Source of the DNA: Asterionellopsis glacialis
Lineage: Eukaryota > Bacillariophyta > Plagiogrammaphyceae > Rhaphoneidales > Asterionellopsidaceae
Reading direction: 5' to 3'
Length of the DNA stretch: 30,060 nt
Assembly (NCBI GenBank): GCA_014885115.2
Contig: WKLE02002398.1
Coordinates: 1-30,060 of the forward strand
The position numbers and the translations under genes are program-made. Below are positions 1 through 10,130 of this stretch, piece after piece. The number at the start of each line of letters is the position of its first letter. The first letter of the stretch is position 1. The notes under the pieces were generated by a model. The model did no database searches. It saw only the letters and a list, made by a program, of their open reading frames with translations, and was not told the origin of the DNA.

Positions 1-96
1 ATTTGGTTTGTCATGATGACGTCAAATATGGATTTGGAACAAATCCGCAGGTGTCCCTGGTATTACCTGTAATATTAATGCTAGTTATAATAATAA

Positions 97-114
97 TACA
101 GGTACGTACCTGTA
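97..114. repeat. 18-bp perfect palindrome TACAGGTACGTACCTGTA
   Basis: The 18 bases read identically on both strands. The half-site is TACAGGTAC/GTACCTGTA, which recurs at 4492-4525 and 8301-8345. It is a possible site for a dimeric DNA-binding protein (inference). Confidence 0.8.
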
Positions 115-218
115 ATGCCGACGTATTCACATGCAACAAGGGACAATTGTGGGGGGTCACTGATTCGCGCCGTTGGGAGCCTCATCGTCGCTAGCTTCAT
201 CGCGTAAAAGTCCTCTGG

Positions 219-234
219 TACCAGGTACCTGGTA
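219..234. repeat. 16-bp perfect palindrome TACCAGGTACCTGGTA
   Basis: Perfect 16-bp palindrome, followed about 20 bases later by another copy of the half-site (GTACCTGGTAC at 253-263). The same 16-mer occurs again at 28526-28541, 28 kb away, which makes chance unlikely. Confidence 0.85.
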
Positions 235-548
235 TGTCCTTTCCTCCTCTGTGTACCTGGTACATGTATCTGGTACGGTACCTACCCGTACCTTTAACCT
301 TATATGACTGTGTGGTGGCTCGGTCTGGACTTCGCCTGTCTTGGTTGATTTCCTTCAAAACCAACCAAGCTTCACAACCCTCCTCTTTCATCTCTTCCCT
401 TTCCTCTTTTTTCGAACGAAAAATACAATCGAACAAAACATTTCTCGCAAAGAACAAAAGCTCACGTGTGTCTTTGCCGGAAGCATCTCTGACAACGTAG
501 TTGCTTTTGTTGAACAATAACTATTTATTGTAATTTACTAAGTAGAAA

Positions 549-3120
549 ATGGGGAAGGGCATTGCAACAGGTGCGGGAGCGAAATTGGATGTAACTCTTA
601 AACTGCCACAACTTCAAAACTTTTGTAAGCGTGACCCAGACGGATACCGTGAGGATTATTTGGCTCAAGTTCGCCGACTTGAAGCGGAATGTCGAATTTT
701 GCAACTGTCTCCTTCGTCAGAACCATCTCCTCGGTTGGTGGAGTTGATCCAGTTTGCAGCAGCTGTGTCATCATCAAGTTATGTTGGAGAAGAATCGGAA
801 CGAATTGCTTCCATGTTGATTAATTTGCTCTTGGGTTCCGCTGCTTCATCGCAATTATCTACTACAAATGAAAAAACACATAGCAGTGGTTCTGTTCAAA
901 TATCCATGCCAACGTCAGCACTTCAGTTGCATCGAGAAGTTCGGAAATCTTGTGTCTCGGCGTTGATTCTTATGAGGAACAAGGGAGCTATTGAGCCTTT
1001 GCGGTTGTTGGAATTATTCTTTCGTATCATGGCAGCAGTTCCCGACAAGGGATTGCGCGAGATGTTATACCGTCATGTTGTGAACGATGTACGGAACATC
1101 AATAAAAAGGGCCATCAAAACGAATTCAAGGTAAATCGCTCGGTTCAATCCTTCTTGCATCGCGTCGTGTCGTCGAATAATGTATCGGGAGGTACGGAAG
1201 GAAACGAGGAAGAGTCTGCAACAGACATTGCAGCCAAGAGAGCAACAGATATGGTCTGTGAATTGTATAGAAAAGGAGTTTGGACAGATGATCGTTCTGT
1301 TGCAATCTTAGCATCAGCCGCAACCAGTCGTAATACTACCGTCATGTGTAGGGCAATGAGATTCTTTCTGAACATTGAAGAGAAAATGGCAGAAGATAAG
1401 GCTCGTGAGGAAGATGATGAATGGAGTGGCATCAACCAAATTGATTTTCATCAACACTCTAGGAAAACAAAGGTACGTCAATCAATGTTAAGATATAGTT
1501 GTTATGTGTACAAGTATCTTTCATCTACCTAACCATGCTTCTTACCACCAAAATTTACAACAATAGAATCGAATGCGTCAAGTAACTAGACAGCTCAAGA
1601 ACAGAAAGAAGGCGCAGCAGAAAAGAGAGGGAGGAAACGATACAGATGATAACGGAGTTGAGGCTTCTAAGAAATTATATCCAGCTATCGAAATGTTACG
1701 TGATCCACAAGGGCTTGCAGAAGCTGTCTTTAAGCGTCTTCGTGGTAACGGGTCTTCCAAAAAGTACGAAGTTAAGCTCCTCATGATCAATTTTGTAACT
1801 CGACTTGTGGGTAATCACGAGCTACTTTTACTTCCTCTGTATCCCTTCTTACAGCGCTATATGGGTGGGCACCAGCGTGACGTCACGGGTATTTTAGCTT
1901 ACACAGTCCAAGCATGTCATGAATATGTCCCGCCGGATGAAATCTACGGTATTCTAAAAACCATTGCACATAACTTTATTACGGAACGATGTTCAGGAGA
2001 ACAAATGGCTGTAGGTATCAATGCAGTTCGTGCAATTTGCTCTCGAGTGCCATCTGTCTTATCAGTGGAAGATAGTCAAGAGAGCAGTGGTACCACTGTC
2101 ATGGACATTGAAGCCTTCGCTCGTGATTTAGCTGCATACGCCAAGCACAGGGACAGATCTGTATCTATTGCTGGTAGAACTTGGACTAACTTCATTCGAG
2201 AAGTGTACCCATCCTTGTTACAGGGAAAAGACCGAGGAAGCGTGGGGGCAGCTCTCCATCGGGCAGGCGAAAAGCCTCTTCGTTACGGAGAGCAAAAAGT
2301 TGCTGCTGGTGTTGCTGGTGCAGACTTGCTTGTAGAATATGAAGCAAGAAAGGCACTTGCAAAGAACCAGACTGGTGATAATGATGCGAGTGAAGATGAT
2401 GGTGATGGCATTCAAGAGGAAAGAATGAATGATGAAGTTTCTGATGATGGAAGTGGTGAATGGGTTGATGTCAAAAACGAGGAAGGTGAGGCTGAAGAAG
2501 ACAGTGATAATGAAGCACCGCAACTGATGCTCTTAAAGGATGATGAAGAACAAGAAGAAACAGAAGGAGAGGAGTCCAATTCTGATGGAGTTCTGAATTT
2601 GTCCAAGATGTCTGCAGAAGAGAGAAAGCAGTTACAGCAAGAGGTTTCTTCAACTCGTGTGTTCAGTACTGCTGATTTTGAACGGATGAGAAAGCTAGTC
2701 GAAAGGGAAGAACGTGCTAAGCGCGATCCTCGTGAAGCAGCACGGCGTAAGCGAGCCATCGCAGCAGGAAAGGAGTTTGAGGAATTGAGCGATGATGGTA
2801 GTGATTATGATTCAGATGAGGGTATCCACATTGCCGGTGCAGTTAATCCTGGAGACATTATGGCTGATGTGAAGAAGAAACGTATTAGCAAGGCTGAAAA
2901 GCTAGAAAAGATCGTCGCTGGACGAGAAAAGTTTGAATCCAAATCCCGCGACGGTGGATCCACAAATATTGAAAAGAAGCGAAAGAAGAATTTCCAGATG
3001 ACAAAGTACGCGTTCTCGTCACGCCAAAAACGATCGGAAAAGGATACTATCAAGCAACTGCGCAAGGGCAAGTCATTGAAACACAATCGCGATGCAAAGA
3101 AGAGGCGCAGAAAGTTATAA
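549..3120 (+). CDS. SDA1: SDA1 homologue, 60S ribosome biogenesis / nuclear export factor
   Basis: SDA1 proteins act in the nucleus and nucleolus in maturation and export of pre-60S ribosomal particles. The coding sequence is split: exon 1 549-1472, intron 1473-1566 (94 nt, GTACGT..TAG, phase 0), exon 2 1567-3120, giving about 825 residues (yeast and human proteins are about 690-770). The N-terminus has the family signature LPQLQN, then KRDPDGYREDYL, as in human SDA1. The junction joins HSRKTK to NRMRQV, matching the basic KTK-rich stretch of the family. Then come the SDA1 core (about 330-550), an acidic middle, and a very basic C-terminus ending in KKRRRKL-type residues, as expected for a nucleolar protein. 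The start ATG lies in an A-rich context. The 3' end faces TatD with only 21 bases between the stop codons. Confidence 0.93.
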
Positions 3121-3141
3121 TCTACCAAAGATTAAAGATAT

Positions 3142-4284
3142 TTATTTTTTATCTAATTGAAAGAACTTCAACGCAGTTGATGTTGTTGTTTCACATACTT
3201 GTTCAAATGGAATACCCATTACTTCACTGAGCTTTCGAGCAACGTCAACGACATGTGCAGGTTCACTATGCCGTTTTTTTCCTTTCTTAAAACCCATGAA
3301 GGGTGCGTCAGTCTCAATCATTATCCGGTCCAGTGGAATATCAGGTAGGAATTCTCGTACCTGCTTCCCTCGTTCTGCCTTGCAAATAAATCCGGTAAGG
3401 CCAATCCAGTAACCCCTTTCAATGTACGTCATGGCTTCTTCACGCGTCCCGGTGAAGCAATGAACTACTACTGGAGGGATTTCAGACCCAGCTTCGTCCA
3501 GTACTTTCACAAGGTCTTCATGACCTTCTCGTTCGTGAACAAATAAAGGCATTTTTAACTCACATGCCAAACGAACTTGTGCCCGGAAAGCTTCCAGTTG
3601 CTCTTCCTTCGAACTAAAATTTCGATTGTAATCCAAACCACACTCCCCAACTGCAATAGCGAATGGGTCGTTGATCAGAATGTCCCGCATTTGTTCAATC
3701 GTACTGCTGCGTTGCCCACTGTGACCTTTATTATTATCCAATACAAAATGTTTTGCATCATGAGGATGAACCCCGACCGTGCAATACAGATTCTTTGACG
3801 ACGTTTCCTTATGCCATGATCTAGCCAGTGAAAGACTTTCGCGAGAAGATCTTACTGAAGTTCCTGTCAATAGTATTGTGTCAACGCCTTCATTGATGGC
3901 ACGCTGGACGACTTCTTTCCAGTGTTTCTTCAATGCTGCATGAGTCAGATTGATTCCGATATCTACGCAGCGATTCCTTTTGGTAGTCGGTACATTTTGT
4001 TCGTGTGGTGGCGATGCTTCACCCTGAGTAGTAGCTGACATAGTTATTGTTTCAAAAGAAATGAATGTATTCCAACCTGTAGATTTTCCGTGAAAGTTCT
4101 TATCGTTCTTTCTAAGCACCGCCCTATCTCTACGTATTTGGATTGCAGTAAACGCTGTGGCCTTTGTAAATAATAATGAACAGTAAAGAAATTGAATTGT
4201 GACAAGAGAAACTAAGAAAAAATTGAATCGGAAATCGAGTCGTGTGTTAACCAGTGCGACGTAGGTTTTATGAAGTCCCCACAT
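3142..4284 (-). CDS. TatD-family metal-dependent DNase, with N-terminal extension
   Basis: TatD proteins are TIM-barrel hydrolases that act as 3'-5' exonucleases on single-stranded DNA or RNA. The core (about 107-378) carries the expected metal-site segments: VDIGINL near its start, VGVHPHD, AVGECGLDY (bridging Glu), PLFVHEREGH, VVHCFTG, and IMIETDAP (catalytic Asp). The longest frame starts at 4284 and adds about 80 residues before a second methionine at 4041 (MSATTQGE). The extension holds a hydrophobic stretch (about 22-45) ending in A-T-A-F-T, resembling a signal peptide followed by a diatom plastid cleavage site. Two products by alternative starts (organellar and cytosolic/nuclear) are possible, but that is inference. 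The 3' end converges on SDA1; the 5' end is head-to-head with the JmjC-like gene. Confidence 0.9.
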   Translation of the reverse strand: MWGLHKTYVALVNTRLDFRFNFFLVSLVTIQFLYCSLLFTKATAFTAIQIRRDRAVLRKNDKNFHGKSTGWNTFISFETITMSATTQGEASPPHEQNVPTTKRNRCVDIGINLTHAALKKHWKEVVQRAINEGVDTILLTGTSVRSSRESLSLARSWHKETSSKNLYCTVGVHPHDAKHFVLDNNKGHSGQRSSTIEQMRDILINDPFAIAVGECGLDYNRNFSSKEEQLEAFRAQVRLACELKMPLFVHEREGHEDLVKVLDEAGSEIPPVVVHCFTGTREEAMTYIERGYWIGLTGFICKAERGKQVREFLPDIPLDRIMIETDAPFMGFKKGKKRHSEPAHVVDVARKLSEVMGIPFEQVCETTTSTALKFFQLDKK

Positions 4285-4940
4285 TCATTCGTGTTTCTTC
4301 GAGGTGTAACGCGTGATTCGATGTTACAGTATCATTCTGCAAAGTTCTCTACTCCACCAGAGACGTTCGGTAAACCAACCTCCGATTTGTAGTCGATCTC
4401 AGACGAGAATCCGCGCGGTGGATGTGGCTACAGCGTGAGTTGTGAGGCGACCGAGACCTGTCGATCATTCGTTGTTACGAGGGTAACGTTCGTACAGGTA
4501 CTTAACGTTTTTGTCATACCTGTACCTGGTATGTTTGTCTGCGTCCGAAGTGTCAGCTACAATTTTAACATAAAAGTAACTGACAACGGACAGAGCAGAT
4601 CTCCCTCCAACATTCAATAAAAATCAGGGACAACGTCCAACAAGTGAAGACATCCCGGATTCCGATCTATGCGATAGATCTTTTGGAAAGAAGACATGGG
4701 GGCTCGACATCGTTTGAGCTTTGATGGAACATCATGAGATTGTTTCGAAAGACTTTCATTCTCTAGAGAGCTAAAACCTTATTGAAGATTCAGGAGACTT
4801 CTTAGAAGCCATTGATTATAACACATAGTTCTGGGATTATATCGCTAACGGTAATACCTATTATTTGTTTGACTTGAGTAGAACAAAGAACAAGAACAAA
4901 CACAATTTCGCAAAATTCTCAAAACAAGTATTTTAATATC
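4285..4940. promoter_or_regulatory. Head-to-head intergenic region, TatD / JmjC-like gene
   Basis: About 650 bases between two divergent genes. No convincing coding frame: the 61-codon frame at 4435 resembles nothing and overlaps the motif cluster. It contains an inverted pair of TACCTGTAC half-sites (4492-4525), an overlapping GTACCTGGTA (4522-4531), and the palindrome TCTCTAGAGA (4760-4769). These are probably promoter elements, by position. Confidence 0.5.
4492..4525. repeat. Inverted repeat GTACAGGTA ... TACCTGTAC
   Basis: Nine-base arms at 4492-4500 and 4517-4525 are exact reverse complements with a 16-base spacer. The right arm overlaps GTACCTGGTA. These are the same half-sites as in the 97-114 palindrome. 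Confidence 0.75.
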
Positions 4941-6386
4941 ATGACCAAACAAGATTCGGCTCCTTTTGATCGTTATGATGCATCTTCTTTTACGGAAGAG
5001 TCTGGGATAGCTCACTATAGACGATACGGCTTTCTGTGGGTACGACTTGGACAAAAAAGTGAAAATCAAAACAACACCCCCAAGTATGATGACATTCTAC
5101 GTCAAGAATTCAATTCCAACCCCAAAGAATTTGCTAAAAACTGGTCTATTGAGAATGCGGGAAATTGGGACGACGAGGAAGAAAGTACTGCTAAGAAGAA
5201 GGATCGAAACAAAACTGAATTAACTCCTGAAACAGTTTTTTCTTCGACAATGGAAAAAAAGAAATTTTATGTTTCAATCATAATTCATCGAAATCAAAAA
5301 GAAACACTCGAACGATTACTAAAGGGGTGTTTATCGTCTGGACGTAAGGACTACGACCTCGAGATAGAAGATTCGCCTCATCCATTGTTGGCTAATTGTC
5401 GTCATGACGGTGGTGCATGGTTATTTTTAGGAAGAAACCCACCACTTGTGGACAACTCAAACAGCAATAGTAGCGGTGGTAATGGCAACAATAAGCGCAA
5501 ACGTGAGGACAGTTTATTGGCAGGTCGAGCAGAGCATGTAGACGATGTAACACATTCGGGCACATGGCACGCTCAGTTGTCTGGTAGTAAAACATGGTTA
5601 ATTCGACCGAATGTGAAAGCTCATGATGACTGGATCAATAGTCCTCCAGACTTGGCACGTTTCAAAGGAGCGGAACGGGCAGAGAGTGGTGTAGGACGTG
5701 CATGGCGTTTAAGAATCACTGTAGAAGAAGGAGATTTGATTGTATTGAATACACGAGCATGGTATCACAGGACAGAACTTCAACCATCAGAAAAGTGGTC
5801 TATTAGTCTAGCTAGAGATTTTCACTTTCCTGTTGCTCATGTACCCTGTCCTACCGATGTGAAGAAGGGAGAAATTGTCCTTGATGAAGATGACATACCA
5901 GATAATATTCCCACTAAGACTGGTGGCAATTGCGCTCTTGTTGAAGTAGGAGAAGATGATGGGGCTAGTGGAGATGAAGATGAAGATGGAGGAGATGGTG
6001 AAGGGGAGACCCGAATAGTACTTGTTGCACTGCAAGACATAGATGAGGGGGATCCACTTCATCTTGACAATGTCATTGCCGATGACAATGAGGATGAAGA
6101 AGATGCTGACGATGAAGAAAATGCTCCCTCTTCTGTGGATCCTAGGGCTGTAGCAAAGCAAGACTGGGGAACAGGAGAAATTGTACTCTCTGGTGATGAA
6201 ATACCTGAAGACCTTCCGCGTAGTTTGGAGCCGAACTGTGAGATAGTTGTTGAGAACGATGAAGCAGCGTTGGTGTCCATCCTACCAATTCAATGTGGGG
6301 ATGTCTTCACGCTTACACCTGACGAGGATGAGGAATATGAAGAAGTGGAGGTTGATCTTGGAACAGGAGAGATGATAGATTCCTAA
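4941..6386 (+). CDS. JmjC/cupin-type Fe(II) 2-oxoglutarate oxygenase-like protein with duplicated acidic C-terminal module
   Basis: 481 residues, no intron needed. The N-terminal HYRRYGFLWVR (25-35) resembles the opening strand of 2OG oxygenases. The jelly-roll core shows a likely iron triad: H199-x-D201 in AEHVDD, and H276 in WYHRTEL after GDLIVL. The stretch GTWHAQLSGSKTWLIRP (207-223) fits the JmjC/cupin_8 pattern of a Gln and a G-S-K-T-W strand. After the core come two similar modules, about 310-377 and 412-461. Each starts GEIVL.., then IP(D/E)(N/D)(I/L)P, then an N-C pair, a V-rich strand, and L-x-x-I-x-x-G-D. This resembles the C-terminal end of SET domains (PNC...V...I..GEEL), without the rest of a SET domain. 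Highly acidic linkers separate them. The substrate is unknown; protein or histone demethylation or hydroxylation is possible but not shown. Confidence 0.7.
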   Translation: MTKQDSAPFDRYDASSFTEESGIAHYRRYGFLWVRLGQKSENQNNTPKYDDILRQEFNSNPKEFAKNWSIENAGNWDDEEESTAKKKDRNKTELTPETVFSSTMEKKKFYVSIIIHRNQKETLERLLKGCLSSGRKDYDLEIEDSPHPLLANCRHDGGAWLFLGRNPPLVDNSNSNSSGGNGNNKRKREDSLLAGRAEHVDDVTHSGTWHAQLSGSKTWLIRPNVKAHDDWINSPPDLARFKGAERAESGVGRAWRLRITVEEGDLIVLNTRAWYHRTELQPSEKWSISLARDFHFPVAHVPCPTDVKKGEIVLDEDDIPDNIPTKTGGNCALVEVGEDDGASGDEDEDGGDGEGETRIVLVALQDIDEGDPLHLDNVIADDNEDEEDADDEENAPSSVDPRAVAKQDWGTGEIVLSGDEIPEDLPRSLEPNCEIVVENDEAALVSILPIQCGDVFTLTPDEDEEYEEVEVDLGTGEMIDS

Positions 6387-7398
6387 TTTATCAACAACTC
6401 ATCAAGGAATAATCCAGCGTCACACCCTTTGTACCTGCAAGATCAGACCAATATCGACCGCATGATTTGGAAAAGCTTGTTTTGGAAGAGGTAAGGAGCT
6501 GCAGGATCACAATGACAAGAGCATTCTTGTGGGGTCAGGAGAATCTCAAAAATTGTGAAGCGCATTTTCTTTTCGTTCAAGGTCTGAAATCTTAAAATAA
6601 GTAAAATTTCACCGAGACACTCTGGCTTGAGTGTTGAAAATATTGGTTAGTAGTTGATTTGCTTTCTTTTTTTCCTCGTGACTGGGTCCTTGTTAAAGAG
6701 TAAGCAGGACCTTAGGGCCTAGAGGACTTAGTCTTCTGTAGGACCTATGCCTATCCAAGAGATGCAATACGTCCAATGTTTTGATATCCATGAGTACCAA
6801 CACCTGCTGGTGGAACACTTTGAAATTATCCTGTTGGAATGGAATATGGAGTTTCCGCTAAAGATTGAAATCTTACTAATTTGGTCACAGTATTGGTAGT
6901 CCTAGCCAGATTGTTTTAAAACATTCTTGACTAAGAGTACTTGCTGAGAATATAAATGTATTTTCAAGCTGGAGATAAGATCATTGGTGAATCAAGAAGA
7001 GGACGACCTCTATTTTGCTTCATAGTGTTTTCAAACAATCATACAAATCTTGCAAGCATTTCAGATTGAATGTTTGTGTTGTCATAGAATCAATTCATAA
7101 ATGAGCCAACATGGTCGGCACATACTCAAAAAAAGGGTGTTCTGAAAACGATTATCTCCCCCACAATATCACTTGCACATTTACATTTTACAAAGTCAAG
7201 CTCCAACAAATAATGCAATCATGTCTGAAATCACTCTATCTAGTTTAAAATAAATAATACTAGAGTATACCGCTATTCAAGTGACGTATAACATTCTAGT
7301 GAGCTACATCTGAAAAAAATGGGAGTAAAGTTTAAATGCGACAGATACAAATTTTCGTGTCTATCAACATTCGTGATCACTCCAAGTTTGTCGGATTC
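6387..7398. other. 1-kb intergenic region between convergent genes, nothing recognised
   Basis: It lies between the stop codons of two converging genes. I see no open frame of interest, no tRNA-like element and no long repeat. A short inverted GGTCCT/AGGACC pair occurs near 6690-6715. CpG frequency is ordinary, unlike the 11.8-19.1 kb block. It probably holds two 3' untranslated regions. Confidence 0.5.
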
Positions 7399-7803
7399 TT
7401 ACTCTTCCACGACCTTTTCGCGTTCTGTAGTAGCGCACAAATAAATTACACCAACGCAAAGTATCACCATACCAGAGATTCCAATGATGAAACCAACGTA
7501 ATATCCAGTGGGATAATCTTCACAACATTCGCTTAGGTCTTCAGCACAGCACTGGTAAACGCAGTCGTTTCCGGCCACGTTGTCCTCTGCGTAGTCATCC
7601 CAGATATCGTCATTACTTCTTTTGAAGCCCGAACAAGCCGAATCCGACAATTGTTTCGGTGCTTCGCAAACAGTGTCACAGCTAACTTCCAACTCACGGC
7701 CATTCATAACATCGTGGAAGTCTTTGGTAGGATTAATGCGGACACGTGCCGTGGCAGAGGTGGCCAAGCATGCAAAGATAAGGAATAGAATTTTCTTGAT
7801 CAT
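7399..7803 (-). CDS. Small Cys-rich type I membrane protein
   Basis: 134 residues if translation starts at the ATG at 7803. The frame is open further upstream (to 8058), but that part is Arg/Pro-rich and unlike the rest, and the chosen Met is followed at once by a clear signal peptide (KKILFLIFACLATSATA). The extracytoplasmic part (about 20-100) has eight cysteines (42, 46, 57, 81, 85, 86, 93, 94), including two CC pairs, and many acidic residues. One transmembrane helix spans about 101-123, followed by a short charged tail (TTEREKVVEE). No family is recognised and no function is proposed. A possible 3' splice site (CTTTTTAG) lies just upstream, so an intron in the 5' leader is possible. Confidence 0.65.
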   Translation of the reverse strand: MIKKILFLIFACLATSATARVRINPTKDFHDVMNGRELEVSCDTVCEAPKQLSDSACSGFKRSNDDIWDDYAEDNVAGNDCVYQCCAEDLSECCEDYPTGYYVGFIIGISGMVILCVGVIYLCATTEREKVVEE

Positions 7804-8663
7804 GGTGTCGAATGGCGAATGAGGCAATGCCGGTTTGCGTCGTCTTTGTCTAAAAAGATGAGAAGTTAGGGAACGTACGGAGACCACAGTTTTTTTTCTG
7901 GTTGGAATCGATCGGCGGATGTCAAGGGAGAGAAGATTTGATACGCGAGGGTATGCGGGGACTTCTCTGCCGGAAGAGCAACGGCCGAAAAATCTCACTG
8001 GCAATGGCGGGCGGGCCTTCTGAATTTTGAACATGGAAAAGCGAGCATGCATAGACACCTAAGATGAAAGATACATAAGAGAAAATAATTAATTGAATAA
8101 AATCCCTATGATTTGTATCTAAGTACATGTACACCCGACAACAGTACAAGATATTCAAATAGTTATGAATATATTTATATATACATTATTGTCTACTACC
8201 TCATTGAATATTTATATCAAAGTATGAATACATGTATTCCAATATTATCACGTAATACACCAATGAATCCTCCAATAATCGTGATATTATCTTCTTGGAT
8301 GTACCTGTAGGGAACAATCGCAGGAAGTACAGACAGTACCTGTACGGTCTCAGAAGTTCCGTTACCATGGTAAGAAGTTTGCTTGCATATAAATGTACCG
8401 TATATTTCTACATACAAAACTCTAACGAATATTCAATACCAAGTACCTGGAAAACTGCGTTTATTAGAAACAGCGATGTCACGAAAAAAGCGTATAGACA
8501 GACAGACAGTCAGTATTTACAAAAACTTTAAACCTAATTATTTCGTTTTTTATTTGACTGACGTGTCGTTCTTTCCAAAAAAAGATATCTTGTGACAACA
8601 CGACCTCTATCATCTCATGCCGTTTCTGAAACCACCAGCACAATCGTTTGTTGGTTGTTTACC
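7804..8663. promoter_or_regulatory. Head-to-head intergenic region with TACCTGTAC copies
   Basis: This separates the membrane protein gene from the RCCR-like gene. The several short overlapping frames have no recognisable content. It has GTACCTGTA at 8301-8309, GTACCTGTAC at 8336-8345, and GTACCTGG near 8442. The left part is AT-rich with TATA-like runs (8165-8185). It probably contains both promoters (inference). Confidence 0.45.
8301..8345. repeat. Paired GTACCTGTA(C) direct repeats
   Basis: Two copies in the same orientation, 35 bases apart from start to start. They belong to the same motif family as 97-114 and 4492-4525, again upstream of a divergent gene pair. Confidence 0.65.
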
Positions 8664-9611
8664 ATGAGGTTTTTGCTTGCATCAACGGTGGCAGCACTCA
8701 ATATTGCTTGTAGCAATGCATTCGTTGCACCGGGCAGGTTTTCTCAAACAAGTCGTGTAGTTCCGCTCGAGGCAACTGCAGACGATGCGATTGCTACTTT
8801 GGCCTCGTCGCAAGCAGCAAGTGTAGATAAGATTACAGCAGCAATCCCTGACTTGCAAACCAAACCTGATCTCTCTTGGACGGCTGGTAGTGTTACAATT
8901 GGTGGTTCCCCTGCAACTCTTGATGGCTATGAGGCACCTGGAGCCAATGGAAATATTGCCTGGCTTTCCTCCTTGTGTGTTCAATCGAAATTGTCGGCTC
9001 TTACTATCTTCAATGGACCGTTGACTGATGTTCCCCACCTTTTGTCACGTTGTGCTGTCGTTGGAGATTCTATTACCTTTGCTCTTGATTTCCGACCAAG
9101 AGCTTACGGTGCTTATGAAATGAGAGATGCAGAAGGGAACTATCCTGGACCTGAAACTCTTGGGCGACAAGCCTTTGAGTACTCTGGTGCTCGCAGAGAT
9201 TTCGACACAAAGTTTGGTACTGAAGAAGTAGCTGCCTTCTTACAATCTACACGTGCTTCGTTGGAGGGTGCTACTGATACCCCACGTGCTCCTACAGAGC
9301 TTGATCTTTTGACACGCGGTCCACTCTACATGGAATTGACCATGCCTCTTACAGATGGTAATGTTGCTACCATTGTTGCTGCAAGGGAAAAGGCTGCTGA
9401 CTACTGGTTAGGCTGGGCTCTTGATGGACAACATGCCCACAAGCCTGGTGCACCCGTCAATACACAATACGTCTATGATACCAAGTATAAGCAAAATGCC
9501 TATGGAGCTCTCCTTCCCGTATATGCGGAGTTGTTTGCGGCAGATGGTGCCACACTTACTGCTGCCGATTCTGGACCACTCGATGAAGCTTATGTTGGAG
9601 GTGGTAGCTAA
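8664..9611 (+). CDS. Plastid-targeted protein, red chlorophyll catabolite reductase-like
   Basis: 315 residues from the ATG at 8664. The frame extends back to 8592, but only the downstream Met gives a clean signal peptide (MRFLLASTVAALNIACSNA) followed by F-V-A-P, the diatom plastid-targeting motif, and then a Ser/Arg transit-like stretch. In the mature part, LTDVPHLL, then an I-T-F-A-L-D-F-R-P-R segment, then a PETLGRQAFEYSGARRDFDTKFG stretch resemble RCC reductase, which has DVPH..L and LDLLPRKDL in the same order. RCC reductase is a ferredoxin-dependent, bilin-reductase-fold enzyme that reduces red chlorophyll catabolite. Similarity is partial, and I cannot confirm catalytic residues. The protein may be a diatom paralogue with another role in tetrapyrrole metabolism. 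Plastid location is the firmer statement. Confidence 0.6.
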   Translation: MRFLLASTVAALNIACSNAFVAPGRFSQTSRVVPLEATADDAIATLASSQAASVDKITAAIPDLQTKPDLSWTAGSVTIGGSPATLDGYEAPGANGNIAWLSSLCVQSKLSALTIFNGPLTDVPHLLSRCAVVGDSITFALDFRPRAYGAYEMRDAEGNYPGPETLGRQAFEYSGARRDFDTKFGTEEVAAFLQSTRASLEGATDTPRAPTELDLLTRGPLYMELTMPLTDGNVATIVAAREKAADYWLGWALDGQHAHKPGAPVNTQYVYDTKYKQNAYGALLPVYAELFAADGATLTAADSGPLDEAYVGGGS

Positions 9612-10130
9612 GCGGATATGTTGTACAGGAAGGAATTTACTCTCGCAGCATTTAATGTAAGAAAATCTTTTTTGGAATAGTCTATTCGTTCTCTATAGCG
9701 TTACGAAAGTCTTTTGTGTACCTTACTCCCATTATTTTTAAGGGATCCCAGTACTCAGAAACAAATTTATAGTCATGATAATGTCACTTTTCCCCAACGC
9801 AGCTTTTTATACACGATTTCAGTCTAAATAGGTGGTAGCGGACCATGCTATTGTAAGCCTTATTTGTGAAAAAAAACGCTTTGGGGCACGTGGTGTCAAT
9901 CAATGATCAAGATCTTGGTGCCGCTCTCGAGTTGTATGGTAGAGGGTCACGCACAGAATATCTCCAGTCGTACAACAGCGTATTTTTCTTCGAACCCGGA
10001 GAAATTATGGTATGACGGCACGACTAAAGATTTTTGATATCACCACTTTTCTCTTCGACTTTTTGATTCGCATCATTATTCCAATCACGCGGTTGATCCA
10101 AACTCCGAATAGAAGTAACCATGAAACAAA
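9612..10130. other. Intergenic region before the lipase gene, nothing recognised
   Basis: About 520 bases between two genes on the same strand. No supported frame, RNA gene or TACCTG palindrome is seen. It presumably holds the 3' end of the RCCR-like transcript and the lipase promoter. Confidence 0.4.

Larger units (their letters stand above)
1..548. promoter_or_regulatory. Upstream region of SDA1, rich in TACCTG palindromes
   Basis: No gene is supported here; the open frames are short and unlike any protein I know. The stretch is packed with copies of TACCTG/CAGGTA, many arranged as perfect palindromes (97-114 and 219-234) or near-palindromes (253-263 and following to about 300). It ends in an A/T-rich leader just before the SDA1 start codon. 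It is probably the SDA1 promoter, perhaps shared with a divergent gene beyond the left edge. The regulatory role is inferred from position and from the same motifs recurring upstream of other genes in the window. Confidence 0.5.

Noticed and set aside
4435..4620. 61-codon frame between TatD and the JmjC-like gene
   Set aside because: It covers the palindromic promoter motifs and has no protein features.
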